DNA of 34,517 nucleotides, taken from positions 1 to 34,517 of the forward strand of contig JANQKN010000194.1 of the NCBI GenBank assembly GCA_028281065.1, read 5' to 3'. Position 1 is the first letter of the stretch; every line of letters begins with the position of its first letter. The position numbers were made by a program, and so were the translations under genes. Shown piece after piece: positions 1-7,929 of this stretch. Source of the DNA: Flavobacteriaceae bacterium (GTDB lineage Bacteria; Bacteroidota; Bacteroidia; Flavobacteriales; Flavobacteriaceae). The notes below the pieces were generated by a model. It had not been told where the DNA came from. It saw only the letters and a program-made list of their open reading frames with translations, and searched no databases.

Positions 1-1
1 G

Positions 2-427
2 CCTGGAGGTATTATACACGCCTCTGGCGACCTGAATACTTGGGGTACCCAATTTGATGGTAGCGATTGGCTGGTAGCCATTAAAAACCCTTTGAACAAA
101 CACAAGGTATTCTCATGGATGCCAGTAAGGAACAGTGCCGTGGTCACTTCCGGAAATTATGAAAAGTACGTAGCCTTTAATGGAGTTCGGTATTCGCATA
201 TCATTAACCCAAGAACGGGTTATCCATCCAGTGGGGTGCGAAGTGTGACTGTCTTTACCGAAAATGCCGAATTAGCAGATGCCCTGTCCACTTCCTTATT
301 TGTGATGGGATTGGAAACCGGACTCCACTTTGTTAACCAACTCAAAGGCGTAGAATGCATTATAGTAGATGATGGGGACAAAATCCATACTTCCCAAAAT
401 ATTGAATTCGATAAAAACAAACTATGA
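2..427 (+). CDS. apbE: FAD:protein FMN transferase (ApbE), 3' part only
   Basis: ApbE enzymes attach FMN from FAD covalently to Ser/Thr of exported redox proteins, outside the cytoplasm. The reading frame is open from the window edge, so only about 141 C-terminal residues are present and the real start lies upstream; TTG at 92 is not the start. Visible family features are a PGGIIHASGD stretch followed by W and an I-K-N-P turn, the HIINPRTGYP motif, and a C-terminal ELADALSTSLFVMG segment that matches the ADALATALFVMG region of the family. The stop codon overlaps the ATG of the next gene (ATGA), so the two are probably translationally coupled. The downstream DUF4266 and DUF3570 genes are frequent partners in Bacteroidota. 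The identification is firm; the substrate is not shown. Confidence 0.93.
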   Translation, partial: PGGIIHASGDLNTWGTQFDGSDWLVAIKNPLNKHKVFSWMPVRNSAVVTSGNYEKYVAFNGVRYSHIINPRTGYPSSGVRSVTVFTENAELADALSTSLFVMGLETGLHFVNQLKGVECIIVDDGDKIHTSQNIEFDKNKL

Positions 428-633
428 AAAAAATTGGCATAGGCATCTTACTGCTTACTTCATTACAGTCCTGTTTGGTTGTAAAAGAATATGAAAAAGT
501 AAACATCAATGATCCAGACATGAATCTGGCAGCCCATAAGTGTGAACGTTTCGAAACGAATTTCCAAGTATACCGCGAAGGCGCTTCAGGTGCCAATGGT
601 GGTAAAACTGGAGGAGGATGCGGTTGTAACTAA
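424..633 (+). CDS. DUF4266 small lipoprotein with Gly/Cys-rich C-terminus
   Basis: This 69-residue protein begins with a lipoprotein signal (hydrophobic residues 4-14, then LQSC with Cys17 as lipidation site). It continues with VKEYEKVNINDP, characteristic of DUF4266, and a basic REGASGANGG stretch, and ends in GGGCGCN. The two closely spaced C-terminal cysteines could bind metal or form a disulfide; no function is established. It overlaps apbE by 4 bases and is followed 10 bases later by the DUF3570 barrel, so it is probably a periplasm- or surface-facing accessory of that barrel. Despite its size it is a real gene: it has operon spacing, a lipobox and family-typical ends. Confidence 0.9.
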   Translation: MKKIGIGILLLTSLQSCLVVKEYEKVNINDPDMNLAAHKCERFETNFQVYREGASGANGGKTGGGCGCN

Positions 634-643
634 ACAAGCTTGA

Positions 644-2110
644 ATGAAGAAAATATTGATCACCATATTTGCCCTATCATTCTTAGGAGTACATGCACAG
701 GATGACACCCAAACAGCTACGTATAAAAAAAGGGTGTTGGAAAGTACAGAAGTGGATTTTATATCCAGTTATTATACCCAAGACGGTAACAATGCATCGG
801 TAACAGGAGGTATTGGTACCGAAGAATTAACCGATGCCACTCCTACTATAACGGTTTCCATGCCTTTGAGTGCCGACGAAATCCTCACAGTAGACGCAGG
901 GATTTCGGTATATACCTCGGCCTCTTCCAGTAATTTGGACCCCTTCGATTCCAGCGGAGCTTCTGGGGGCGAATACGACGATGACCTTAACAACGGAGGA
1001 ACCAATAGAAACAATGCCGCCAATGCCGTTACTGGCAGTCCTTGGGTAGCATCTTCGGGGGATTCCTACCAAGATGTTTGGGGCAATGTAACGGTGAGTT
1101 ACAGCAAGTACAGTGACGACAGAAATCGTATTTGGAGTTTTAATGGTGGCATTTCATCGGAATATGATTATCTATCTGTTGGTTTTGGTGGGGGCTATAC
1201 CCATCTATTCAATCAGAAAAACACAGAAATAGGGATTAAGGCACAAGTATTTTTAGACAAGTGGCGTCCCATGTACCCTACCGAATTGGATTCGTACCTA
1301 GATGCAGGACAGGACTTAAACAATGGTTTCTTTGAAGGGGTCGATATCCTGAATGAACAGGGACAAATTATCGACAAAAACGGAAGTGATCTTTGGAGGC
1401 CTCAAAATGGTTTTGACCTTATTCAAGATAAAACCCGGAATAGCTACACAGTATCCCTAAGCTTCTCCCAGATTTTGAGCAAACGGGCCCAGCTATCGGT
1501 ATTCGTGGATTTGATACAACAGCAAGGTTGGCTGGCCAACCCCATGCAGAGGGTCTATTTTGCCGACCGTCCTAATTATTATATTGGAAACGCAGCCAGT
1601 ATCCCGAATTACACCTCACAAAGTAATGCGGATGTATTCCAACTTGCGGACGATATTGAGCGATTGCCGGATAGCCGTTTTAAAACGCCCATTGGTGCAC
1701 GGTTCAATTATTACATCAATGAAAACCTTAGTGTACGAACCTATTACCGTTACTATTTCGACAATTGGGGAATGACCTCACATACAGCCAGTATAGAATT
1801 GCCCATAAAACTGGGGGATAAATTCACGCTGTATCCCAACTACCGTTATTATACACAAAGTGCGATAGATTACTTTGCTCCTTTCGAGGAAAACCTATCG
1901 ACACAGCAGTACTATACATCAGATTTCGATCTCTCTTCTTTTAATGCCAACCAATATGGATTTGGGGTTCGCTATACGGATATCTTTACCAAGTTCCGCA
2001 TCTTTAATTTGGGGCTAAAGAGTATTGATCTTCGGTTTGCACAGTATGAAAGGAGTACGGGACTAAAGGCCAGTATTGTTTCGGGAGGATTTAAATTTGT
2101 TTTCGACTAG
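644..2110 (+). CDS. DUF3570 outer-membrane beta-barrel protein
   Basis: A 488-residue exported protein with a signal peptide (residues 1-18, ending GVHA-Q). The rest alternates aromatic and polar residues as in a transmembrane barrel and ends in Phe-Asp after a GFKFVF strand, like an outer-membrane insertion signal. DUF3570 features include YTSASSSN near residue 95 and repeated YYRYYF/YPNYRYYT strands around 365-400. DSSGAS at residues 102-107 and SSGDS near 137 resemble, imperfectly, the D-x-x-[ST]-G-A-[ST] site used by ApbE. It is the last gene of the apbE operon and is followed by a hairpin. The barrel prediction is strong; its substrate or redox role is unknown. Confidence 0.88.
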   Translation: MKKILITIFALSFLGVHAQDDTQTATYKKRVLESTEVDFISSYYTQDGNNASVTGGIGTEELTDATPTITVSMPLSADEILTVDAGISVYTSASSSNLDPFDSSGASGGEYDDDLNNGGTNRNNAANAVTGSPWVASSGDSYQDVWGNVTVSYSKYSDDRNRIWSFNGGISSEYDYLSVGFGGGYTHLFNQKNTEIGIKAQVFLDKWRPMYPTELDSYLDAGQDLNNGFFEGVDILNEQGQIIDKNGSDLWRPQNGFDLIQDKTRNSYTVSLSFSQILSKRAQLSVFVDLIQQQGWLANPMQRVYFADRPNYYIGNAASIPNYTSQSNADVFQLADDIERLPDSRFKTPIGARFNYYINENLSVRTYYRYYFDNWGMTSHTASIELPIKLGDKFTLYPNYRYYTQSAIDYFAPFEENLSTQQYYTSDFDLSSFNANQYGFGVRYTDIFTKFRIFNLGLKSIDLRFAQYERSTGLKASIVSGGFKFVFD

Positions 2111-2133
2111 TTACCTAAATAAATTTTCAATAA

Positions 2134-2161
2134 AGAAGCCTCCCAAAAACGGGAGGCTTCT
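2134..2161. terminator. Hairpin terminator between convergent genes
   Basis: A perfect inverted repeat: GAAGCCTCCC at 2135-2144 and GGGAGGCTTC at 2151-2160, extended by an A-T pair, with a 6-base loop. The T-rich run follows it on the minus strand (bases 2121-2134 read as TTTATTGAAAATTT). It is therefore a good intrinsic terminator for the minus-strand gene ending at 2179 and may also stop transcription of the plus-strand DUF3570 gene. Confidence 0.85.
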
Positions 2162-2178
2162 CAATAGGGTGGATAAAC

Positions 2179-3291
2179 TTAGTTCTTAACAAAAGTTTTG
2201 ATGGTTCTGATGGTTCCTTCAGCAATGAATTCCATAAAATACATTCCCTCAGGTAATTGAGAAACGTTAATGATACCTTCATTATTGCCTTTGTGGGTTG
2301 AAACCAAAACACCCAAAGCATTATAAATGAGGACTTCACTGTGGTCTAAATAATCACGATTCTCAAAATACATATGCAAGTTGTCACCTACTGGATTGGG
2401 AGCTATGGAAAAGCGGATTGCTGTATGTTCCTCAGTTCCCAACACAAAGTCTTCGATCTTCCTAATATTCCCAACCCCACTAAATTCCGATATGTAGAGG
2501 GCTTGCTCTGTAGGCTTGTATACAATCCCATTGGGATAACTAAAGGTTGCCAATGCAATATCACCATCCACATCACCCTGTATGCCACCTGCGAAGGAAG
2601 TAACTACATCGGTCTGGGTAGGATCTATCTTGTAGATTTTATGCCCTCCCATAGTAGTTCCGTACAAAAACCCTTCTGCATAGGTAATAAAGCCCAAAAA
2701 GGGATTGTCGGCTGCATTGCCATCGGGAACGGTCGCAATATATTCTACATTGTTACCAACCAAACGGTAGACTTCCCTCCCTACATAATTCCCTATATAC
2801 AATGTGTTGTTTTCATCATAGGTTAAACCCACAGGAGCATTGAGGGGTGCTCCTTCAAACAAAGTAGTCATACTACCATCGGTTCCCAGTTCAATAATAC
2901 TGTCATCTGCTGTGTCCGTAAATATCATGGTCCCTGATGGGGATGCGATAAGACCCGAAGGTGTAGGACCTACGTTGTAGGTGTTTAAAAGATTCCCACT
3001 TGGATCGTACTTATGAATGCTCCCTGCACCCCAATCCACCACAAACAGGTTTCCATCGGTATCGAAAGCCAAACCATTGGGGTTGTTAAAGCCACTGGCA
3101 AAAGGGGTAGCCACGCCCTCTGGGGTTATTTTATACACGGTATCGCCTCCAAAGTTGGAGCCATATAGATTTCCATCGTTATCGAATATCAAGGCGTCGT
3201 CTACGTCCACATTATCATCTACCAAGAAGGTGGAAACGGTTTGTGCCAGGGCTACGTTGCCCATGAGAAAAAAGAGTATACACTTTATCAT
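2179..3291 (-). CDS. Secreted NHL/SMP-30-like beta-propeller with T9SS type A tail
   Basis: A 370-residue protein with a signal peptide (residues 1-16, ending VALA-Q). Residues about 28-280 form repeats of the type NPNGLAFDTDGNLFVVD, APVGLTYDENNTLYIGN and YPNGIVYKPTEQALYIS, spaced 40-50 residues apart as in six-bladed NHL or gluconolactonase-like propellers. The last 80 or so residues start at FSIAPNPVGDNL and contain VLIYNALGVLV and LPEGMYFMEF, the pattern of a T9SS type A C-terminal sorting domain. The mature protein should be secreted or attached to the cell surface. No catalytic residues could be assigned, so a binding role is as likely as an enzymatic one. It stands alone, with its own -7 box and terminator. 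Confidence 0.87.
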   Translation of the reverse strand: MIKCILFFLMGNVALAQTVSTFLVDDNVDVDDALIFDNDGNLYGSNFGGDTVYKITPEGVATPFASGFNNPNGLAFDTDGNLFVVDWGAGSIHKYDPSGNLLNTYNVGPTPSGLIASPSGTMIFTDTADDSIIELGTDGSMTTLFEGAPLNAPVGLTYDENNTLYIGNYVGREVYRLVGNNVEYIATVPDGNAADNPFLGFITYAEGFLYGTTMGGHKIYKIDPTQTDVVTSFAGGIQGDVDGDIALATFSYPNGIVYKPTEQALYISEFSGVGNIRKIEDFVLGTEEHTAIRFSIAPNPVGDNLHMYFENRDYLDHSEVLIYNALGVLVSTHKGNNEGIINVSQLPEGMYFMEFIAEGTIRTIKTFVKN

Positions 3292-3377
3292 AACTATTGT
3301 TTTTTAGTGGTTAAAACTACTTGCTTGAAACCTCTCTAGGTAGGAAGTGCACTAGAGGCTTCGGCTAATTGTTCAAC

Positions 3378-3385
3378 CAAAGCTA
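3378..3385 (-). promoter_or_regulatory. Candidate Bacteroidota -7 box for the NHL propeller gene
   Basis: Read on the minus strand this is TAGCTTTG, an exact match to TAnnTTTG, about 87 bases upstream of the ATG at 3291. No clear TTTG -33 box is seen at the usual spacing; a TTTTTC run lies near position 3406. Confidence 0.4.
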
Positions 3386-3448
3386 TCCATGAAATACTGC
3401 AATGAAAAATGAAGTTTATTCAGATTTATAAATTGAAATAAACTCAAT

Positions 3449-3477
3449 GGGTAAAGGAATCTCGGGAGGATTTACCC
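3449..3477 (-). terminator. Weak hairpin over the stop codon of the AraC-type gene
   Basis: GGGTAAA at 3449-3455 pairs with TTTACCC at 3471-3477 around a 15-base loop, and the right arm includes the TAA stop at 3472-3474. An AT-rich stretch follows on the minus strand. The stem is short, so this is only a possible terminator. Confidence 0.3.
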
Positions 3478-5214
3478 GAATTGTGTTACCCTTTTTTTGA
3501 TGTAATAAGAAGGGGTTAGTCCTGTATACTTTTTGAAAGCATTATAAAAAGTAGAACTGGAAGCAAAGCCTGACTTTTCGGCAATATGGTCTATGGTAAG
3601 CCGTCGAAACTTAGGGTGCGATTCCAGGTTTTTTAACGTATATGCCAAGCGAAGCTCATTAAGGAAGGTAGCAAAGCTTTTTTCGTAATCTTCGTTTATG
3701 ACTTTAGAAAGATACGTGGTATTGGTTTCTATATGCTTGGCCATAAGGGATAAGGTCATATCCGGGTTTAGATAAAACTCAGATTCGATCAGTTTTTCTA
3801 TCGCTCGGTGTATTTTTTCACGTTGTTCGTCATGCATAGAAGATGGCTCGCTCTTTTGGATCATTTTTACTGGGGCATTATCCTTTTGTTTCAGTTCTTT
3901 TGCCAATTCCAGATTCTTGAGAAACAATAAATGCCGCTGCTTTTTTTGCTTCAAAAAGAAATAGTAAATCGTGGAAAGCAACAACAGCAACCCAAAAAGG
4001 GCTATAAAAACTATAGTTAACTGGGATCGCTGTTCTTTTATAACCAACTCATTCTCTGCATTTTCGAGATTCAGTTTTTCTATTTCCAGCTGCTTTTTAT
4101 TGGATTCGTACTTTTCGGTAATATCAAAAATCTCTTGGCGGACTTTCAGCTCATCCAACGAGTCCTTAAGAGCTAGATAATGGGTATTGTGAACGAGGGC
4201 ATTTTTATAATCCTGCAAGCGTTCATAGGTCTTGCTGAGATTTCTATGAACTGTAGTATCAAAAGCAGGTGAGGTAGATTCCAACAAAGCACTTTTGTAA
4301 TACCGAAGCGCCGAATTGTAGTTCCCCTTACTGAAGTAACCGTTACCAACGGCATTATGCAATAAATCCAACTGGCAATAGGAGTTGTCTTCTATCCCCT
4401 TCTTTCCATAATAAACCGCACTATCTCCTTTCTCAAGTTTAGTGTAATACTTGCTTAAGGCTAAATAGTATGTTGGTAGAAAAAGTTCGCTCCTTTCTTT
4501 GGTTACGATCGTAATGGCCTTTTTTGTAAAGGCAATGGCATCATAGATTTTATCTTCCTCTTCATACAATTCGGATCGATGGTACAGCATATAACTGTCC
4601 ATCCCTTTATCTACATTATAGTCCAAAGCATTTTTATAATAGGAATGGGCTATATCATATTCCTTTATTTCCTTATGTAGATTTCCAATGTTTATATAAA
4701 CCCTGGAAAGCGTTATACTATCCCACTTTCTGAAAACTTCATTTTTGCGAAGGAGTTTTTCGGCGGCTATATTTTCGGCTACACCCCTTAAATAATCTTT
4801 TTCGTATTGATGAATATCTCCTAGTAGTACATGGGATCGTATCTTGATGGTATCGTGTAAATCCGTACTTGTTATATTCTCAACTAGTAGACTCTTGGCT
4901 TCGTCTATCTTTCGCTGCAAATAGAAGTTTAGGGCATTATTTACTTTGGCATAGCCTAACATCTCATCATTTTTAAGTGCCTTAGCTAAGTCCATGGCCC
5001 TTTTTGCGTAATGATTAGAGCTATCAAACTGTTTTTGGGATGCATAACTGGCTACCCAAGCGTAGTAGCGCCGCATCTCCATGTTCTTTTCCATATCCAC
5101 CCCGTTGAATGACTTTTTATCTTGAGCAGAAATCGATACGCAGTTAAAAAATATGAATAGGGGTACTATGCCCTTAAGGACAATACTGAGGTTCATTTTT
5201 AGAAGATACGTCAT
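3472..5214 (-). CDS. Membrane-bound TPR sensor with C-terminal AraC-type DNA-binding domain
   Basis: A 580-residue protein. It has an N-terminal signal-like segment (residues 8-30, ending SISAQ), a helical TPR-type region from about 45 to 350 (for example VYINIGNLHKEIKEYDIAHS), and a charged coiled coil at about 355-398. One transmembrane helix follows at 399-421, then a cytoplasmic linker and an AraC/HTH_18 domain at about 465-575 with SLMAKHIETNTTYLSKVIN and IAEKSGFASSSTFYNAFKKYTGLTP. Proteins of this build are common in Flavobacteriia and are thought to pass an extracytoplasmic signal to a DNA-binding domain in one polypeptide. The ligand is unknown. It lies just downstream of, and on the same strand as, three collar-domain secreted genes that it may control. 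Start: ATG at 5214; ATG at 5196 is an alternative. Confidence 0.9.
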   Translation of the reverse strand: MTYLLKMNLSIVLKGIVPLFIFFNCVSISAQDKKSFNGVDMEKNMEMRRYYAWVASYASQKQFDSSNHYAKRAMDLAKALKNDEMLGYAKVNNALNFYLQRKIDEAKSLLVENITSTDLHDTIKIRSHVLLGDIHQYEKDYLRGVAENIAAEKLLRKNEVFRKWDSITLSRVYINIGNLHKEIKEYDIAHSYYKNALDYNVDKGMDSYMLYHRSELYEEEDKIYDAIAFTKKAITIVTKERSELFLPTYYLALSKYYTKLEKGDSAVYYGKKGIEDNSYCQLDLLHNAVGNGYFSKGNYNSALRYYKSALLESTSPAFDTTVHRNLSKTYERLQDYKNALVHNTHYLALKDSLDELKVRQEIFDITEKYESNKKQLEIEKLNLENAENELVIKEQRSQLTIVFIALFGLLLLLSTIYYFFLKQKKQRHLLFLKNLELAKELKQKDNAPVKMIQKSEPSSMHDEQREKIHRAIEKLIESEFYLNPDMTLSLMAKHIETNTTYLSKVINEDYEKSFATFLNELRLAYTLKNLESHPKFRRLTIDHIAEKSGFASSSTFYNAFKKYTGLTPSYYIKKRVTQFG

Positions 5215-5300
5215 TAGGGGTGATCTATAATAGTCTATAAAAATAGTGCGGTGTCTGCTTCTGAAGAAAAATTATAAATAAATCGATCCAGAAATTTCTC

Positions 5301-5308
5301 CAAATTTA
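5301..5308 (-). promoter_or_regulatory. Candidate -7 box upstream of the AraC-type regulator
   Basis: On the minus strand the sequence is TAAATTTG, an exact TAnnTTTG match, about 87 bases before the ATG at 5214. It lies in the 172-base gap separating the regulator from the collar-domain genes, which suggests the regulator has its own promoter. A -33 box is not obvious. Confidence 0.35.
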
Positions 5309-5386
5309 TAAATCAAGAGCCTATTTTACTTGAAGATTCAGTAAGTGCTTACCCCAATGTGTATTAAAATAGAATTTATCGTTGCA

Positions 5387-6205
5387 TTATAGTGCCTTTA
5401 CGGCCCAAACCACCGAAATATAGTGCGGGTTGGTAATGGGGTCACCCCCAGTAACGGAAATATGTTTATGACTCCCATCGGTAGATAAGGTAAATGAATG
5501 GTTATGGGAACCTGCAGTCCCCGTAAACCTTGAAGTACCAAATGCATTATCGAAAACCGAAAAATTGCTACTCTCTACAGAATTGGCTACCCCACTACTA
5601 TAATCCAAATAAAAATGATTGTGAGATACGGAATTGGTATTATTAGCTGTATGAGAATGGCTTCCTGTTGTGTTGGTGGTAAAGCCGCCACTGGGAATGG
5701 CTGTAGTATAATCGTTGGTGGCCTCAAGAATACCTCCCGTAACTCCATCTGCGTTAATTCCAGATCCCCGCATGTGAAGTCCTCTATAATCTGGAAGGTT
5801 AATCATGGCTCCAGAAACCCAGCTTGGATAAATTGAAGCTAAGCTTGGGTAATTGCTAACCAAAACAGCAGAACCATCAAGTACCAACCACCCAGAGGGA
5901 ACCGAAGAGGTTTCGAAAGAAGTAATCATACCTACATCTTCACTTTCGTTTGTTTCTAAACATACCCATACAGTCCCGTTATAATAGCAAAAATTGTTTA
6001 GGGTCGTATCATAGATCAATAATCCCGTAGCTGGGGATGTGATGGCATTTCGCATTGCTGTATCCATTCTAGGAACAATTAATCCTTTATCCGAGGAAAC
6101 AATATCCAAGGCTGCCGATGAACTGGGATTATCGGTTCCAATCCCAACTTGGGAAAAAGAAACCTTACTTATAAAGAACAATAAACACAAAAGAAGGAAC
6201 CTCAT
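5387..6205 (-). CDS. Secreted tail-collar-domain protein, paralogue 3
   Basis: A 272-residue protein with a signal peptide (residues 1-18) and then QVGIGTDNPSSSAALDI. This opens an N-terminal module seen in many exported Bacteroidota proteins, continuing through GLIVPRM and GLLIYDTT to YYNGTVW. Residues about 92-150 are a phage tail-collar-like domain (GWLVLDGSAV, then INLPDYRGLHMRGSG). The C-terminal third carries four HxH motifs (H183/185, H195/197, H234/236, H246/248) and ends ISVVWAVKAL. In phage T4 fibre proteins gp12 and gp37, HxH histidines bind metal along a trimeric fibre. No phage genes and no T9SS tail are present. It is the last of three tandem paralogues, 15 bases after the second. 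Its function is unknown; an extracellular adhesin or fibre is the best guess. Confidence 0.85.
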   Translation of the reverse strand: MRFLLLCLLFFISKVSFSQVGIGTDNPSSSAALDIVSSDKGLIVPRMDTAMRNAITSPATGLLIYDTTLNNFCYYNGTVWVCLETNESEDVGMITSFETSSVPSGWLVLDGSAVLVSNYPSLASIYPSWVSGAMINLPDYRGLHMRGSGINADGVTGGILEATNDYTTAIPSGGFTTNTTGSHSHTANNTNSVSHNHFYLDYSSGVANSVESSNFSVFDNAFGTSRFTGTAGSHNHSFTLSTDGSHKHISVTGGDPITNPHYISVVWAVKAL

Positions 6206-6220
6206 AGTTTTTTACATAAA

Positions 6221-7069
6221 TTATTTTGCTTTTACCACCCATTGTACAGAAATATTGTGAGGGCGGGTTTCCGAATCACTGGATGCATCAATTGTATGCG
6301 AATGTCCAGAAACGGTACTGATATTAGTAATCGTGTGATCATGACTCCCAGCTGCATTTGTAAAACGTGTTGTATTAATGTTCCTTGCAGGGAAAGCCCC
6401 TCCTCCAGAAGGCGCATGATAGGGAACACTTCCTAGATCAAAATAAAAATGGGAATGACTACCACTGGTATTGGCAACACCTGCATGGGTATGTTCCCCA
6501 TTTGTACTACTTGGTGTGAAATTGGTGTTTTGAGGCAAGGCTGTTGCATCCATAACATATACTCCTGGACTAGAAGGGGTAGCCGTTGTAAAGACTGTAC
6601 TCGAATTGTTTCCAGCGCCAGCCAAAAAAAGCCCTCTATAATCGGGTAGGTTTATATTTCCACCCGATACCCAAGCTGGGTATACGGCAGCCAATTCTGG
6701 ATAATTAGCAACCAAAACCGTTGTTCCGTCCAACAGCAACCACTCTGGAGAAAGTGTTGTGTTTTCAAAAGCCGCTATATAACCAACGTCCGAAGAAGAC
6801 TGTGCTCCCAATGGCTTCCAAACAGATCCGTCATAAAAATAAAAACTCCCAAAATCTGTATCATAAACCAATAAACCCTGTGCTGGGGAAACAATGGCAA
6901 CCCTATCGGTAGTATTCATTCTAGGGATTAACAACCCAGAATTGGAGGAGTTTATTTCTAATGCTGCAGAAGTATCGGGAGTTGTGGTCCCAATTCCTAC
7001 CTGTGCGGTAAGTGTAAAACCAAAACCAAGGATAACTACAATACATATTATTACTTCTTTCTTTTTCAT
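6221..7069 (-). CDS. Secreted tail-collar-domain protein, paralogue 2
   Basis: The ATG at 7069 is preferred: it gives MKKKEVIICIVVILGFG, a normal signal peptide ending TLTAQ at about residue 23, and avoids overlapping the preceding gene, which a start at 7102 would do. The 282-residue product has the QVGIGTTTPDTSAALEI module, GLLIPRM and GLLVYDTD, then FYFYDGSVW. The collar-like domain spans about 95-150 (EWLLLDGTTV, INLPDYRGLFLAGAG). Four HxH pairs are at 193/195, 205/207, 243/245 and 256/258. The spacing of these pairs is nearly the same in all three paralogues, which argues for a structural metal-binding role. Middle gene of the triplet; no T9SS tail. Confidence 0.85.
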   Translation of the reverse strand: MKKKEVIICIVVILGFGFTLTAQVGIGTTTPDTSAALEINSSNSGLLIPRMNTTDRVAIVSPAQGLLVYDTDFGSFYFYDGSVWKPLGAQSSSDVGYIAAFENTTLSPEWLLLDGTTVLVANYPELAAVYPAWVSGGNINLPDYRGLFLAGAGNNSSTVFTTATPSSPGVYVMDATALPQNTNFTPSSTNGEHTHAGVANTSGSHSHFYFDLGSVPYHAPSGGGAFPARNINTTRFTNAAGSHDHTITNISTVSGHSHTIDASSDSETRPHNISVQWVVKAK

Positions 7070-7080
7070 TGTTTTCAGTA

Positions 7081-7929
7081 TTATTTCACTTTCACTGCCC
7101 AAACCAATGATACATTCTGTGGGCTTGTTTCACTATCCCCACCGCCCGTAAAAGTATGGGTATGATCTCCAGAAGCTGTAATACTTACCGTGTGAGAGTG
7201 AGAAGCCGAACCCGTAAAACGACCTGCAGCCGATGTAGAAGCCACTGGATTGTTCCCACCTGCGGCTGCACTGGTTCCTATAGCAGCACTATCGACATAG
7301 GAATGACTATGATTTCCGGAAGTAGAAGTGGTAGCATCCGAATGTGAATGGTCTCCTGCTGTATCGGTGCTAAAAGGATTGTTGGGAATAGCCGTTCCGT
7401 TGTTTTGTTTAGTACCAGGTGAGAGGCCAGAAATACCATTTCCATTAGTTCCGGAACCACGTAAAAAATATCCCCTATAGTCTGGCAATGTAATAGTGGT
7501 CCCATCACTCCAGTAAGGATATACAGAAACTATTTCGGGATAACTGGCATCTGGAAGTGTGCTACCATCCAAAGCCATCCAACCACTAGGCAGTAGGTTT
7601 GTTGCAAACGCAGCTATAACACCTATTTTTTCAGTACTTGAAGAACTCAACTCTATCCAAATGGTTCCATTATGATACCAAAAACTAATTGTATCTGTAT
7701 CAAAAACCAACAAGGCGTTTATTGACGATAATGGACTTGCAGAAGCACTTATGCTATTCCTTTCTGAAGTAGTGACCTTTGGAATTAAAAGTCCCTGAGA
7801 GGTACTTTCTATTTGTAACATTGCAGAAGGATCTACACTAACTGTACCTATACCAACCTGTGAAAAAGAACTGTAAGACAACAAAAAGATAAAAGACGTT
7901 ATCCCAATTTTTTGAAAAATACATTTCAT
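7081..7929 (-). CDS. Secreted tail-collar-domain protein, paralogue 1
   Basis: A 282-residue exported protein, first gene of the triplet. The signal peptide is residues 1-23 (SSFS-Q). The VGIGT module follows, with GLLIPKV, NALLVFDTD and WYHNGTIW. The collar-like domain runs from about 102 to 160 (GWMALDGSTL, ITLPDYRGYFLRGSG). HxH motifs lie at 194/196, 207/209, 244/246 and 256/258, and the protein ends VSLVWAVKVK. Tail-collar domains are known from short tail fibres and pyocin tips, but nothing else here is phage-like. The 300 bases upstream are shared with the divergent gene at 8230. The fold assignment is good; the biological role is inferred only. Confidence 0.85.
   Translation of the reverse strand: MKCIFQKIGITSFIFLLSYSSFSQVGIGTVSVDPSAMLQIESTSQGLLIPKVTTSERNSISASASPLSSINALLVFDTDTISFWYHNGTIWIELSSSSTEKIGVIAAFATNLLPSGWMALDGSTLPDASYPEIVSVYPYWSDGTTITLPDYRGYFLRGSGTNGNGISGLSPGTKQNNGTAIPNNPFSTDTAGDHSHSDATTSTSGNHSHSYVDSAAIGTSAAAGGNNPVASTSAAGRFTGSASHSHTVSITASGDHTHTFTGGGDSETSPQNVSLVWAVKVK

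Larger units (their letters stand above)
5387..7929 (-). repeat. Tandem triplication of collar-domain genes
   Basis: Three consecutive same-strand genes encode proteins of 282, 282 and 272 residues with the same architecture: signal peptide, VGIGT module, collar domain, four HxH motifs and a W-x-V-K ending. Gaps between them are about 11-15 bases. The proteins differ at many positions, so this is an old duplication rather than a recent one. Confidence 0.8.

Noticed and set aside
2374-2826. A 150-codon plus-strand frame with many Cys and Ile residues opposite the NHL propeller
   Set aside because: It is a shadow of the repetitive propeller coding sequence and has no start signals.
5387-7929. 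The collar-domain genes as a remnant prophage
   Set aside because: Each gene has a signal peptide, which phage tail genes lack, and no other phage gene, integrase or attachment site is nearby.
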